Below, one piece after another: positions 1 to 9,106 of a stretch of 57,218 bases of DNA (within the stretch, counting starts at the first letter, position 1; the number at the start of each line of letters is the position of its first letter). The stretch is from Syntrophaceae bacterium UBA6109 (GTDB lineage: Bacteria; Desulfobacterota; Syntrophia; Syntrophales; UBA6109). The translations under genes were made by a program, and so were the position numbers. Location of the stretch: positions 1 to 57,218 of the forward strand of contig DIWJ01000027.1 in assembly GCA_002428445.1 (NCBI GenBank), written 5' to 3'. The notes beneath the pieces are model-generated. The model searched no databases. It saw only the letters and a list, made by a program, of their open reading frames with translations, and was not told the DNA's origin.

Positions 1-467
1 AGAAGGCCCGCGTCGAAGACGCCCTCAACGCAACCCGCGCAGCTGTCGAGGAGGGAATCGTTCCCGGCGGCGGCGTCGCCTATATCCGGACGCTCGGCGC
101 CCTGGACAGGCTGAAACTTGAAGGCGACCAGGCCATCGGCGTGAATATCATCAAGAAGTCTCTGGAAGAGCCTCTTCGCATGATCGCTGCCAACGCAGGC
201 TGGGAAGGCAGCGTCGTCGTCGAGAAGGTGAAAGAGAAGAAGGGTGCCTTCGGATTCAACGCGGCGAACGAGACGTACGAAGACATGATCGCTGCGGGCG
301 TCATCGATCCCACGAAGGTCACGCGGTTCGCCCTGCAGAACGCGGCGAGCGTTGCCTCCATGATGCTGACGACCCAGTGCATGGTGGCCGAGAAGCCGAA
401 GGAAGAAACAGCGCCGGCGATGCCTCCCGGAGGCGGCGGCGGTGGATATCCCGGTATGGGGATGTAG
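1..467 (+). CDS. groEL: Chaperonin GroEL, C-terminal part (5' end outside window)
   Basis: Reading from base 3 there are 154 codons before the TAG stop. They match the last equatorial segment of the 60-kDa chaperonin: [20 protein letters not shown], then GGGVAYIR, then [15 protein letters not shown]. The protein ends in the typical Gly/Met-rich tail ([12 protein letters not shown]). The GroEL double ring encloses non-native proteins with the GroES lid and folds them using ATP. The start, and probably groES, lie upstream of the window. The gene is followed after 44 bases by a strong intrinsic terminator, so it is the last gene of its transcript. The identification is secure; only the C-terminal third is present. 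Confidence 0.98.
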   Translation, partial: KARVEDALNATRAAVEEGIVPGGGVAYIRTLGALDRLKLEGDQAIGVNIIKKSLEEPLRMIAANAGWEGSVVVEKVKEKKGAFGFNAANETYEDMIAAGVIDPTKVTRFALQNAASVASMMLTTQCMVAEKPKEETAPAMPPGGGGGGYPGMGM

Positions 468-511
468 TCGCGTTTCGGTCCGTCCCGACAGAGGATCTCG
501 ATTGTAATTCC

Positions 512-546
512 AACCCCCCGGCCGTCAGACGGCCGGGGGGTTTTTT
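512..546 (+). terminator. Intrinsic terminator after groEL
   Basis: Perfect 12-bp G+C-rich stem (514-525 with 529-540), three-base loop CAG, extended by an A-A/T-T pair and followed by a run of six T. It lies 44 bases after the groEL stop and before ileS. Confidence 0.95.
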
Positions 547-631
547 GTCCTTCCCCCGGTTCCTCTTGAAAGCCACCGTCTTCTGTGATAGGTAACGCAG
601 CTATTTCCGACACAATTGAAAGGGCATTCCC

Positions 632-3424
632 ATGGATTACAAAGACACCTTGAATCTACCGAAAACGGATTTCCCGATGAAAGCCAACCTCGCGAAGCGT
701 GAACCGGAGATCCTCAGCCGCTGGGACGAGATGAAGATCTATGAGAGAACCCGGCAGGCCCTGAAAGGGAACCCGCCCTATATCCTGCATGACGGTCCTC
801 CCTACGCCAACGGCAACATCCACTTGGGGCACGCCCTCAACAAAATCATCAAGGATCTGGTGATCAAGTCCAGGAATATGGCCGGATTCGACAGTGTCTA
901 CGTGCCGGGCTGGGACTGCCACGGTCTGCCCATAGAACATCAGGTCGATAAGGAACTGGGTGACAAGAAAGCGTCGATGTCCCAGGCGGAGAAACGCCGC
1001 TTCTGCCGCCGGTATGCAGAGAAATACGTGGACATCCAGCGCGCCCAGTTCAAACGTCTCGGCGTCTTCGGGGAATGGGAAGATCCCTATCTTACGATGG
1101 CCTATGCCTACGAGGCGACAACCGTCGCAGAGTTCGGGAAACTTTTGCTGAACGGCAGCGTCTACAAGGGGAAGAAGCCGGTCTACTGGTGCGCTACCTG
1201 CCATACGGCCCTGGCGGAAGCCGAGGTGGAGTATGCCGAACATACGACGCCCTCGATCTACGTCAAGTTTCCCCTGATCTCCGATGTCGCCAAGGTGCGT
1301 CCGAAGCTCCAGGGTGAGCCGAAAGTGAGCGTCGTGATCTGGACGACGACCCCCTGGACGATCCCGGCGAACCTTGCTATCGCATTCCACAAAGACTTTA
1401 TTTATGTGGCAGTCAAGGTGGAGGGAGAGGTCCTGATCTTCGCCAGGGAGATGCTGGACTACTGCCTGGACGCCTTCGGCTGGCGGGGAAAGCCTTACGA
1501 GATCCTGGACGAGTTCCCGGGCGCCGTCATGGAGGGGCTCAAGTGCCGTCATCCCCTCGTTGACAGGGAAAGCCTGCTGATCCTCGCCCCCTTTGTCACC
1601 CTGGAGGCGGGCACGGGGTGCGTCCACATCGCCCCGGGGCATGGCCAGGAGGACTACGAGATCGGGATGAAGTACGGCCTGGAGAACTATGCTCCCGTGG
1701 ACGATGACGGGAAGTTTACGAAGGACGTCCCCGAATTCGCGGGCCTGTTCGTCTTCGACGCCAACGTCCCGGTCAATCGGCGCCTGAAAGAAAAAGGCGC
1801 TCTCCTGGGGTTGGTGGACATCGTCCATTCCTATCCGCACTGCTGGCGCTGCAAGAGCCCCATCATCTTCCGCTCGACGGAGCAGTGGTTCATCTCCATG
1901 GAGAAGAACGGCCTGCGGAAAAACGCCCTCGCGGCGATCGCGGGTGTCCGCTGGATCCCCTCATGGGGCCGCGACCGGATCTACGGCATGGTGGAAAACC
2001 GTCCGGACTGGTGCATTTCGCGGCAGAGGCTGTGGGGTGTCCCGATCACGGTGTTCTATTGCGCCGAGTGCCAAAAGGAGCATATGACGAAGGAGATGAT
2101 GGATTTCATCGTCGATCTCGTCGGCCGTTACGGCGCCGATGTCTGGTTTGAGCGGGTAGCGAAGGATCTGATGCCTCCGGGGACGTCCTGCCCGCAATGC
2201 GGCGGAAAGGAATTCAAGAAAGAAACGAATATCCTCGACGTCTGGTTCGACTCGGGCGTCAGCCACGCGGCCGTCCTGGAGAAAAGGGCGGCGCTCCGGT
2301 CTCCTTGCGACCTTTACCTGGAGGGCAGCGACCAGCACCGCGGCTGGTTCCATTCGTCGCTTCTGGAATCGGTGGGAACCCGGAACCGCGCTCCCTACAA
2401 GGCGGTGCTGACCCACGGCTTCGTGGTCGACGGCGAAGGGAAGAAGATGTCCAAGTCCGTGGGGAACGTCATCGAACCGGAGGAAATCATCGAACGGTAC
2501 GGGGCGGAGATCCTTCGCCTGTGGGTCGCCGCGGAAGACTATACCGACGATGTCCGCATCTCCGAGGAGATCCTCCAGCGGCTGGTGGAGGCCTATCGGC
2601 GCATCCGCAACACGGCCCGCTTCCTCCTCGGAAACCTGTACGATTTTGATCCCGCCGCCGCCGTCCCGTACGGGCAGATGGAGGAATTCGACCGCTGGAT
2701 CCTGCATCGGCTGCAGGAGGTCGTGAAGAGGGTGACGGAGGCCTATGAGCAATTTCAGTTCCATGTCGTCTATACGACGTTGTACAACTTCTGCACCGTC
2801 AATCTGAGTTCGCTGTATCTGGACGTCCTCAAGGACCGGCTGTACACCTCGGCCCCGGCGTCGGCGCAGCGGCGCTCGGCGCAGACGGCCATGTACGCCG
2901 TCCTTGACGGCATGACGCGGCTGCTCGCGCCCATCCTGACATTCACGGCCGAAGAGATCTGGTCGGCGATGCCCGGGGGGGCGGGGAAGGCTGAAAGCGT
3001 TCACTTCGTGCCCTTTCCGAAAGTGGATCCCGAGCGCTGGAATCCTGAACTGGGGGAGCGCTGGCGGTCCATGATCGCCGTGAAGGGCGAAATTGCGAAG
3101 GCCGTGGAGCTTGCCCGCAAGAACAAGGTCATCGGGCACTCGCTCGATGCCCGCGTGGAAGCGGCTCCACCCGATGGGCTTCGGGAACTGCTCGAGAGCC
3201 ACCGGGAGGATATGCGGTCCCTGCTCATCGTTTCGCAGTTCGACGTCGTCGGAAAAGAGACGCTGGACAATGCGTATGAAAGCCCCGAGATCAAGGGATT
3301 GCGGATCGGCGTCGGCAAGGCGCGGGGAAGCAAGTGCGGCCGCTGCTGGATCTACTATGAGTCGCTGGGCGGAGACGACGTTCATCCGACGCTCTGTTCC
3401 CGCTGCCTGAAGCAGATCTCCTGA
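632..3424 (+). CDS. ileS: Isoleucyl-tRNA synthetase
   Basis: Class I synthetase that charges tRNA-Ile with isoleucine and edits misactivated valine; cytosolic and essential. The 930-residue length is normal. The HIGH-type signature is HLGH at residues 64-67, within [16 protein letters not shown]. The KMSKS loop ([10 protein letters not shown]) lies near residue 608. The CP1 editing domain fills the middle, with [12 protein letters not shown] near residue 240. The C-terminal zinc site has the pairs CGRCW and CSRC. The ATG at 632 gives the family N-terminus [15 protein letters not shown] and has GAAAGGG upstream. lspA follows 40 bases later on the same strand, a common ileS-lspA arrangement. 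Confidence 0.98.
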   Translation: MDYKDTLNLPKTDFPMKANLAKREPEILSRWDEMKIYERTRQALKGNPPYILHDGPPYANGNIHLGHALNKIIKDLVIKSRNMAGFDSVYVPGWDCHGLPIEHQVDKELGDKKASMSQAEKRRFCRRYAEKYVDIQRAQFKRLGVFGEWEDPYLTMAYAYEATTVAEFGKLLLNGSVYKGKKPVYWCATCHTALAEAEVEYAEHTTPSIYVKFPLISDVAKVRPKLQGEPKVSVVIWTTTPWTIPANLAIAFHKDFIYVAVKVEGEVLIFAREMLDYCLDAFGWRGKPYEILDEFPGAVMEGLKCRHPLVDRESLLILAPFVTLEAGTGCVHIAPGHGQEDYEIGMKYGLENYAPVDDDGKFTKDVPEFAGLFVFDANVPVNRRLKEKGALLGLVDIVHSYPHCWRCKSPIIFRSTEQWFISMEKNGLRKNALAAIAGVRWIPSWGRDRIYGMVENRPDWCISRQRLWGVPITVFYCAECQKEHMTKEMMDFIVDLVGRYGADVWFERVAKDLMPPGTSCPQCGGKEFKKETNILDVWFDSGVSHAAVLEKRAALRSPCDLYLEGSDQHRGWFHSSLLESVGTRNRAPYKAVLTHGFVVDGEGKKMSKSVGNVIEPEEIIERYGAEILRLWVAAEDYTDDVRISEEILQRLVEAYRRIRNTARFLLGNLYDFDPAAAVPYGQMEEFDRWILHRLQEVVKRVTEAYEQFQFHVVYTTLYNFCTVNLSSLYLDVLKDRLYTSAPASAQRRSAQTAMYAVLDGMTRLLAPILTFTAEEIWSAMPGGAGKAESVHFVPFPKVDPERWNPELGERWRSMIAVKGEIAKAVELARKNKVIGHSLDARVEAAPPDGLRELLESHREDMRSLLIVSQFDVVGKETLDNAYESPEIKGLRIGVGKARGSKCGRCWIYYESLGGDDVHPTLCSRCLKQIS

Positions 3425-3464
3425 CGTGTGAGCGGGCGGCAGAGGCCGGGAGGAGGGCTCAGCT

Positions 3465-3977
3465 ATGGGGGCGGCGGAATCATCGAGGAGATACTGGATC
3501 TTCCTGTTCGCTGCGGCGGCGATCATTGCGGCCGATCAGGCAAGCAAGGCCTGGGTGCTGGGCTGGCTCGAGTTGCACCAGTCGTTTGAGGTCATTGACG
3601 GCCTGTTCAGTATTACCTACGTGCGGAATCCGGGTTCTGCCTTCGGCTTCCTGTCGGGCGCTTCTCCCGGTTTCCGTTCCGTCTTCTATACCGCCATCAC
3701 CGTTGTGGTGGCCCTGCTCATCCTGTACTATCTGAAAAAGGAAAAGGCCGATTCGCTCGCCATGAGCCTCGCCCTGGCATTCGTATTTGCCGGTGCGCTG
3801 GGGAACCTGATCGATCGCATTCGATTCGGCGAGGTGATCGATTTTCTGGACTTTTACCTATCTTCCTACCACTGGCCCGCCTTCAACGTGGCGGACTCCT
3901 CCATTTCCGTGGGGGCCTGCATGATTCTCCTGCAACTGATCCGGCGAGAGAAAGGATCTCCTGATTCGCAATCATGA
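3465..3977 (+). CDS. lspA: Lipoprotein signal peptidase (SPase II)
   Basis: Inner-membrane aspartyl protease that removes the signal peptide from prolipoproteins after diacylglyceryl modification. The 170 residues form four predicted membrane segments. Family signatures are visible: VRNPGSAFGF (residues 53-62), GNLIDR (113-118), VIDF (124-127) and FNVADSSISVG (140-150), which contain the conserved Asn and Asp residues including the catalytic Asp pair. It follows ileS by 40 bases and is probably co-transcribed. The window encodes at least two lipobox proteins (near 11734 and 18049) that would be substrates. Confidence 0.97.
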   Translation: MGAAESSRRYWIFLFAAAAIIAADQASKAWVLGWLELHQSFEVIDGLFSITYVRNPGSAFGFLSGASPGFRSVFYTAITVVVALLILYYLKKEKADSLAMSLALAFVFAGALGNLIDRIRFGEVIDFLDFYLSSYHWPAFNVADSSISVGACMILLQLIRREKGSPDSQS

Positions 3978-4057
3978 ACTCTCCGCGTGGAGGTTTCCGG
4001 AAAATGTCGAAGCTCATGCTCCCGCGGCGCTGAATCTTGCCGGAGGCTAAACAAGAA

Positions 4058-4081
4058 GGGGCGCTCCGGCCGGAGCGCCCC
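4058..4081. terminator. Bidirectional terminator between lspA and the CoA-ligase gene
   Basis: A 24-bp near-perfect palindrome (GGGGCGCTCCG, GC centre, CGGAGCGCCCC) lies between the convergent ends of lspA (plus) and the ligase gene at 4111 (minus). T-rich sequence follows on the minus strand (TTCTTGTTT) and more weakly on the plus strand. Confidence 0.75.
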
Positions 4082-4110
4082 TGTTCCGTTAAGGGATCTT
4101 TCCAGATTCC

Positions 4111-5505
4111 TTAACCATGGATCTTGCGCTTGTCGATCACGCGCTTGGCCTTGAACTCCGTTCTCTCCAGGGTTCCCGGCTCCTTCACTTCGACGACCGA
4201 CCTCAGGCCGCGCGCCTTCAAGTCGCCCTCGAGCTTCTTCTTAATCTGCGGAACCACGGAGACATCGGCATCCGCCGCCCGCTCCGTCAGTACCGTCATC
4301 TCGTCCAGTTCCTTTTCGCGTGTGACAACGATCCGGAATTCATCGCCGAATCCCTTGATGGCGCGAATGACATCCTCGATCGCGCTCGGATAGACATTCT
4401 CTCCGCGGACGACGATCATATCGTCGGCGCGCCCGTAGATGCCCTTGGGCAGCCGCGGGTAGGTTCTGCCGCAGGGGCAGGGAGGATCGATCACCCAGCG
4501 GGTAATGTCGCCCGCCCAGAAGCGAATCATGGGCTGGGAATCCCTCTCCAGGTGGGTGTAGACGGTGGCGCCTTCCTGCCCATAGGGTACGCGCTTTTTC
4601 GTCTTCGGATCGACCAGTTCCGCGTACACGCTGTCTTGCCAGAAATGCATGCCCTGGCGATGTTCGCACTCGCAGTTCGCCATCCAGGGGGCCATCTCGG
4701 CCGTGGAACCGGAGTCGATGCAGATGCCGCCGTAGGTTTCTTCAATCCGCTTCCGCGTCGCAGGGACGCCGGCACCGGGTTCACCGGAAAAGAAGAGGAT
4801 GTGGAAATTGAAATCCTTCTTCGGATCGATCCCGCGGGCCCTTGCCTTCTCGGCCAGATAGAGACCGTAGGAAGGTGTGCCGTAGAAAACCGTCGGCTTG
4901 ACGTCCCGCATCCATTCGATGGACCGGTCGGACTGCCCGGCGACACCGGCGCCGAACGGGAAGGCCGTGGCGCCGAGACGCTCAGCTCCGAGCAGGGCGC
5001 CCCAACTTCCCCAGTAGAGGCTGAAGAACGAACCGATGAATACCGTGTCGTCCGGCCGCACACCAAAGCCCCACATGGCCCGGGCGTGGGCCTCGGCGAT
5101 CCTCTCCATGTCGCCGCGGCTGATTGCGAAGGCGGTCGGCCTGCCGGTGGTTCCGGAGGTGCCCTGAACCCTGGCGACTTCGTTCCGGGGCACGCAGAGG
5201 TAAGTGCCGAAGGGAGGATTCTCCGCCTGATCCTGGCGGATCTCCTCTTTCGTGACGAAGGGGACGTTTTCAAAATCGGCGAGGGAGCGGATATCTTCCG
5301 GCTTTACGCCCGCCTTGTCCCATTTCCTCTTGTAGAAGGGCGATTTTTCGTAGGCATACTTGAGTTGGGCCTGCAATTTCGGGAGGACGATCTTTTTATC
5401 CCTTTCATCGGGATCCATCGTTTCGATTGCCTCGCTCCAGTACTTCTGGCTGCTGCGCGGCAGATAGGAGCGATCGTACTTGGGGGGCCAATCTCTGGAC
5501 ATCAT
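4111..5505 (-). CDS. Phenylacetate-CoA ligase-like acyl-CoA synthetase (AMP-forming, PaaK family)
   Basis: Activates a carboxylic acid to its CoA thioester with ATP, giving AMP and pyrophosphate. The 464-residue protein has the PaaK N-terminus (QLKYAYEKSPFYKRKWDKAG), the ATP-binding loop GTSGTTGRPT at residues 115-124, and the C-terminal AMP-binding_C-like domain (GRADDMIVVRGENVYPSAIE). The start (two adjacent ATGs) follows GGAGGTG. It is the third gene of a minus-strand set behind the two mutase subunits, 203 bases after the small subunit. Context suggests it activates the substrate imported by the TRAP system or a pathway intermediate. The substrate cannot be read from sequence: phenylacetate itself is only one possibility, since PaaK homologues in anaerobes use diverse aryl and alkyl acids. 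Confidence 0.88.
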   Translation of the reverse strand: MMSRDWPPKYDRSYLPRSSQKYWSEAIETMDPDERDKKIVLPKLQAQLKYAYEKSPFYKRKWDKAGVKPEDIRSLADFENVPFVTKEEIRQDQAENPPFGTYLCVPRNEVARVQGTSGTTGRPTAFAISRGDMERIAEAHARAMWGFGVRPDDTVFIGSFFSLYWGSWGALLGAERLGATAFPFGAGVAGQSDRSIEWMRDVKPTVFYGTPSYGLYLAEKARARGIDPKKDFNFHILFFSGEPGAGVPATRKRIEETYGGICIDSGSTAEMAPWMANCECEHRQGMHFWQDSVYAELVDPKTKKRVPYGQEGATVYTHLERDSQPMIRFWAGDITRWVIDPPCPCGRTYPRLPKGIYGRADDMIVVRGENVYPSAIEDVIRAIKGFGDEFRIVVTREKELDEMTVLTERAADADVSVVPQIKKKLEGDLKARGLRSVVEVKEPGTLERTEFKAKRVIDKRKIHG

Positions 5506-5708
5506 CCGAACACCTCCATAAGATTTTTATGGCTTCGCGAAGCGTTCCGGGGCTGCGAGATCCTTCATCCTTCCCCCGGCAGTTGGGGAGTCCCACCGTG
5601 ACATCGCCCGGGGCATGCTCGGTCCGGTGTCGCGGTGAGCTTGTCTTTGCCTGCAGAACATTTCACCAAGTCGTTCCGTTTCAAGCTCTTTAACTTCTCG
5701 GGAGTTCG

Positions 5709-6116
5709 TCAGATCTTTGCCTTTTCCTCCACGAGACGGGTGATCGACGATACGATCTCATCCCGGGTTGCGCCGGGAGTGAAGACGCCGTCAAAACCGA
5801 TTTCGCCGAGGCGGAGGGCGTCCTGGGGCGCAAAGACCCCTCCGATGACGAACACGACCTTCTCCTTGAGTCCTTCGCGCGCGGCCTCTTCGATCAGCGG
5901 TGAACCGAGGGTCAGGTGGGCGCCTCCCAGGGAGCTGACGCCGACCACATCCACGCTTTCCTGAACCGCGGCGGAAACGATCTGGCGCGGCAGGGCATTG
6001 CCGATGTAGACGACTTCCATGCCGGCGTTGCTCAACTCCTTCGCCACCGTGATAATCCCGCGGTTATGGACATCCAGACCCAGTTTTGAAAGCAGAACCT
6101 TGATCTTGCTTTTCAT
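5709..6116 (-). CDS. B12-binding small subunit of an acyl-CoA mutase
   Basis: A 135-residue stand-alone cobalamin-binding domain, homologous to the C-terminal domain of methylmalonyl-CoA mutase. It carries the DxHxxG motif (LGLDVHNRG, His17 the predicted lower axial ligand of cobalt), then VVGVSSLGGAH (the SxL motif) and VIGGVFAPQD (the GG motif). The ATG at 6116 was chosen because it begins just before the conserved first strand. AAGGAGG lies 14 bases upstream, rather far, but no other start sits in frame nearby. The gene lies 38 bases after the large subunit and surely pairs with it. Which acyl-CoA it rearranges depends on the unusual large subunit. Confidence 0.93.
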   Translation of the reverse strand: MKSKIKVLLSKLGLDVHNRGIITVAKELSNAGMEVVYIGNALPRQIVSAAVQESVDVVGVSSLGGAHLTLGSPLIEEAAREGLKEKVVFVIGGVFAPQDALRLGEIGFDGVFTPGATRDEIVSSITRLVEEKAKI

Positions 6117-6154
6117 GGGGAAATTCCCAACCTCCTTCGACGATAAGGTGCTTC

Positions 6155-7933
6155 CTACCATAAGGCCGGTGGTCGCCAAAGACCGAAGGCCTCCTTGAAG
6201 ACCCTGTAGAGCTCTCCTTCCGTGCAACGCGCACGGGCGCAGTCCACGCTGAAGGGAACGATGTTGACTTTTTTTCTGCAGGCATCGCGCAATGCGTTGA
6301 GTGCGGCGGCGACCCGGTCGTTGTTGCGACGAAGACGAAGCTCGCCGAGTCGTTCCCGTTGCCTCTGTTCAACTCCTTCGGGATAGCGAAAGACATTGAT
6401 GGGCGGGGGTTCCGTTTCCGACTTGTAGATGTTGTAGGCAACGATCTTGATCTGGCCGTCCTCGATCTCCCGCTGCTGGGTCGTGAAGTAGTTGGTGATC
6501 TTTTTATGCAGGAGGCCATTCTCGATGCACGCGACATAGCCGCCGGCCCGTTCGATCTCATCGACTTCGTCCAGGATCCTCCGTTCGATTTCATCGGTCA
6601 GCGCCTCGACATAGAAGGATCCTCCGAGGGGATCCACGACATCGATCACGCCCGTTTCTTCCTGGATGATCTGCTGGGTGCGCAGCGACAGAAGGGCGGC
6701 TTCCTCGGTTGGCACGGAATAGGCCTCGTCATAGGAGTCGACGTGGAGCGATTGCGCTCCGCCGAGGATGGAGGAGAGGGCATGGTAGGCGGCGCGGATC
6801 ACGTTGTTGAGAGGTTCCTGCTGGACAAGGGAGACACCGGACGTCTGGACATGGCAGCGCATCCACATGGCGCGGGGATTGTGCGCGCCGAAACGGTGCT
6901 TCATGATCTTGTACCAGAGCCGGCGCACGGCGCGAAGGCGGGCGACTTCTTCGAAGAAGTCGCTGGCCGGCGACCAGAAAAAGGCCAGCCGTTCGGCGAC
7001 AAGATCGACGTCGTGTCCCCGCCGCTTCAGGTCCTCCAGGGTCGCGATGCCGTTGGCGATCGCGACGGCCATCTCGGTAACTCCCGACGTGCCGAATTCC
7101 CGCAGGTTATAGCCGTTGAGCGTGATGAAATTCCACTGGGGCACATTGTTGCGGATGAACTCGATATTGTCGCATTGGACCCGGAAACAATCAGAAGGCG
7201 GGGTGTATTCGGCGCCGCTGCGGATCAGTTCCTCGAGTGTCGTATCGTTCTGGACGCTGCCGCGGAGCTTATCCCAGGGAATACCCCTTTCTTCGGCGAG
7301 AACAAGGTACATGGGGAAAAGGATCGCCGTGTTGGACGGGTAATGGGTCACGATGGAGACCGTTACCTGATCGAGGGGAATGTCCTTGAACAGCAGATCC
7401 ATATCGTCCACGGAGTCGATGCAAACACCCGACATGCCGACCTGACCCTGCGAAAGGGGGTCATCGGAGTCGTACATCTGGATGGTGGGGATGTCGAAGA
7501 GGATACTGAGGCCTGTTGCGCCGTGTTCCATCATGAACTTGATCCGGCGATTCGTGTCCTCAGGCGAGCCGAAGCCCGTGAGCTGTCTCATCGTGAATTC
7601 CCGGCCGCGGTACATATTGGCGTGGATCCCCCTGGCGAAGGGCGCCTCGCCGGAATTGCCGATATCTTCCAGGTAGTCGAAATCCGGATTGGAAAGAGGC
7701 GAATAGAGCATCGCCCGAGGGATGTCGGAACCCAGGACCGTCCGCGGAGTTTTTTCCCACTGTTGCCGGTCGGCCGGCCTCACGCTCGTCTGGAACCACT
7801 TGTCGAACCGAGTCCGGATTTCTTCCATGGCCCGCGGATTGTACAGGGGGGTTTTTTTCTTACCGGCAGTCTGTGCTTTGAGGATTTCTTTGGTCGTTCT
7901 TTCCGGAGGGTTTTGGGGTGAAGAATTCATCAT
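6155..7933 (-). CDS. Adenosylcobalamin-dependent acyl-CoA mutase, large (catalytic) subunit, divergent active site
   Basis: Radical carbon-skeleton isomerase of the methylmalonyl-CoA mutase (MCM) family; 592 residues, without the B12 domain, which is encoded by the next gene. The barrel is well conserved: TGLSILFDIPTIQMYDSD (140-157), QND (228-230), RLAFFW (315-320), GGAQSLHVDSYDEA (391-404). Hand alignment to Propionibacterium MCM numbering shows unusual residues: Leu118 at Tyr89, His104 at Tyr75, Asn276 at the catalytic His244 (GYNLREFG instead of GYHMQEAG) and Leu145 at Ala116. Arg251 keeps the carboxylate-binding Arg207. MCM has Tyr, isobutyryl-CoA mutase Phe and 2-hydroxyisobutyryl-CoA mutase Ile at position 89, so none of these labels fits. 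No MeaB chaperone or epimerase gene is nearby. Transcribed divergently from the GntR gene, with operator-like sites between. Confidence 0.92.
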   Translation of the reverse strand: MMNSSPQNPPERTTKEILKAQTAGKKKTPLYNPRAMEEIRTRFDKWFQTSVRPADRQQWEKTPRTVLGSDIPRAMLYSPLSNPDFDYLEDIGNSGEAPFARGIHANMYRGREFTMRQLTGFGSPEDTNRRIKFMMEHGATGLSILFDIPTIQMYDSDDPLSQGQVGMSGVCIDSVDDMDLLFKDIPLDQVTVSIVTHYPSNTAILFPMYLVLAEERGIPWDKLRGSVQNDTTLEELIRSGAEYTPPSDCFRVQCDNIEFIRNNVPQWNFITLNGYNLREFGTSGVTEMAVAIANGIATLEDLKRRGHDVDLVAERLAFFWSPASDFFEEVARLRAVRRLWYKIMKHRFGAHNPRAMWMRCHVQTSGVSLVQQEPLNNVIRAAYHALSSILGGAQSLHVDSYDEAYSVPTEEAALLSLRTQQIIQEETGVIDVVDPLGGSFYVEALTDEIERRILDEVDEIERAGGYVACIENGLLHKKITNYFTTQQREIEDGQIKIVAYNIYKSETEPPPINVFRYPEGVEQRQRERLGELRLRRNNDRVAAALNALRDACRKKVNIVPFSVDCARARCTEGELYRVFKEAFGLWRPPALW

Positions 7934-7999
7934 TGCACCTCATCGGCAGATAGGATGTTGGCCTGCGGCGAAGCTGCTGTGTATAGAAGTGGCGACATC

Positions 8000-8010
8000 T
8001 GGTATTACCA
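8000..8010. promoter_or_regulatory. FadR/GntR-type operator candidate O1 (TGGTATTACCA)
   Basis: First of three copies of TGGTATNACCA in the divergent region. It fits the general FadR-subfamily operator pattern (TGGT-N3-ACCA). It lies 67 bases upstream of the mutase start and downstream of that gene's predicted promoter. It is enclosed by the inverted repeat GCGACAT (7992-7998) / ATGTCGC (8021-8027). Confidence 0.7.
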
Positions 8011-8105
8011 AAGATCGACAATGTCGCAGGTCGACTTTTCTTGCGGCAACTGCCTGTAATGGTGTGAAATAAAGTCAGGTCGCAGCCCTTTGCGCATTTA
8101 AAATT

Positions 8106-8116
8106 TGGTATGACCA
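8106..8116. promoter_or_regulatory. FadR/GntR-type operator candidate O2 (TGGTATGACCA)
   Basis: Second copy of TGGTATNACCA, 106 bases from O1. It overlaps the predicted -10 element of the minus-strand mutase promoter, so bound regulator would block that promoter. Confidence 0.75.
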
Positions 8117-8141
8117 TATAAGATCAATTTTTGAATGTCAA
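8113..8141 (-). promoter_or_regulatory. Predicted promoter of the mutase / CoA-ligase genes
   Basis: On the minus strand a perfect TTGACA (complement of 8136-8141) is followed after 17 bases by TATGGT (complement of 8113-8118). The -10 is weak and coincides with operator O2. About 180 bases of 5' untranslated leader would precede the mutase start. Confidence 0.5.
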
Positions 8142-8215
8142 GACCTTTCCAATATCACAATTTTAATAATGAATACGAGTAATTGTATAATTTTGTTTCT
8201 TTTTTGTTGCATACT

Positions 8216-8226
8216 TGGTATAACCA
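8216..8226. promoter_or_regulatory. FadR/GntR-type operator candidate O3 (TGGTATAACCA)
   Basis: Third copy of TGGTATNACCA, 110 bases from O2. It ends 9 bases upstream of the -35 box of the regulator's own promoter, a position suited to autoregulation. Confidence 0.75.
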
Positions 8227-8235
8227 AAACCATTA

Positions 8236-8264
8236 TTGACAACTTTTTCGCATTCTATTATATC
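8236..8264 (+). promoter_or_regulatory. Predicted sigma70 promoter of the GntR regulator gene
   Basis: TTGACA at 8236-8241, a 17-base spacer and TATATC at 8259-8264, 30 bases before the GntR start codon. Operator O3 lies directly upstream. Confidence 0.6.
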
Positions 8265-8294
8265 TACCCAAAACCAGAGTGAGGTAACGGCGAA

Positions 8295-9005
8295 ATGTTT
8301 ACTCCGCTTCAATATAAAAGGTTTTCCGACGGGATCGTGGAACAGATCGTCGATCTCATCAAGGAGGGCAAGCTAAATCCGGGAGACATCCTCCCTTCGG
8401 AGAGGGAGATGGCCAACCAGCTTTCGGTGAGTCGCCCTCCCTTGCGCGAGGCCCTCAAAACGCTGGAGACGATGGGTTTCATCGAAGTCCAGCACCGGAG
8501 GCGGAGCGTCGTGAAATCGCTTGCGGATTCCTCCCTGCGCGATCCGCTGGCCCGCGCCATCGGAGACGACGTGGCGATGGTCGTTCAGTTCCTGGAAGTA
8601 AGAAAGACGCTGGAGAGCTGGGCGGCGAGCCAAGCTTCACAGCTTGTCACGGATAAGGAAATCGAGCAATTGGAAGCCCTCTACCGGGAATTGGAAAAGG
8701 ATGTGGAAAAGAATGAGTTGGGCGTGGAAAACGACGTCCGGTTTCACTTGACCATCTACCAGGCGACACACAACATGGTCCTGTCCCACATCGCCTTCAC
8801 CCTTCTTTCGCTCTACCACAAGACCCAGCGGGTGACGAGAGAAGTGATGTTTGAGGGAACCATCCACAAGCAGCGTCTCCTGCAGCAGCATTATACGATT
8901 TTCGAAACGATCCGGGACCGGAATCCTGAAAAGGCTACCCAGGCAATCCTGGATCATCTGAATTACGCCCAGGATCATTTCCTGCGATTGATCTCCGAAA
9001 AATAG
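8295..9005 (+). CDS. GntR-family transcriptional regulator, FadR subfamily (FCD domain)
   Basis: A 236-residue DNA-binding regulator. The N-terminal winged helix-turn-helix is recognisable from LKEGKLNPGDILPSEREMAN to LSVSRPPLREALKTLETMG (about residues 10-70). The rest is an all-helical FCD ligand domain with the metal- and ligand-binding Asp/His pattern (DVRFHLTIYQATHN, then HKQRLLQQHY and LDHLNYAQDH). Such proteins typically sense small carboxylates or acyl-CoAs. The ATG follows GAGGT. It is divergent from the mutase gene, and three TGGTATNACCA sites lie between, so it probably represses both itself and the mutase/ligase genes until an inducer binds. The inducer is unknown; an acyl-CoA of this pathway is the natural guess. 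Confidence 0.93.
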   Translation: MFTPLQYKRFSDGIVEQIVDLIKEGKLNPGDILPSEREMANQLSVSRPPLREALKTLETMGFIEVQHRRRSVVKSLADSSLRDPLARAIGDDVAMVVQFLEVRKTLESWAASQASQLVTDKEIEQLEALYRELEKDVEKNELGVENDVRFHLTIYQATHNMVLSHIAFTLLSLYHKTQRVTREVMFEGTIHKQRLLQQHYTIFETIRDRNPEKATQAILDHLNYAQDHFLRLISEK

Positions 9006-9106
9006 TCAAGACCCGCAAAGAAACTTGCGCCATGCCTCCCGAAAATCGTTTTCGGGGAAAGGCGGCCCTGCCTGCGAGTTTCTTATGATGAGGTGCGAAG
9101 GGCATC

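Noticed and set aside
7934..8294. Cobalamin riboswitch upstream of the B12 mutase
   Set aside because: No B12-box-like conserved core is visible in the leader; the region is explained by promoters and operator repeats.
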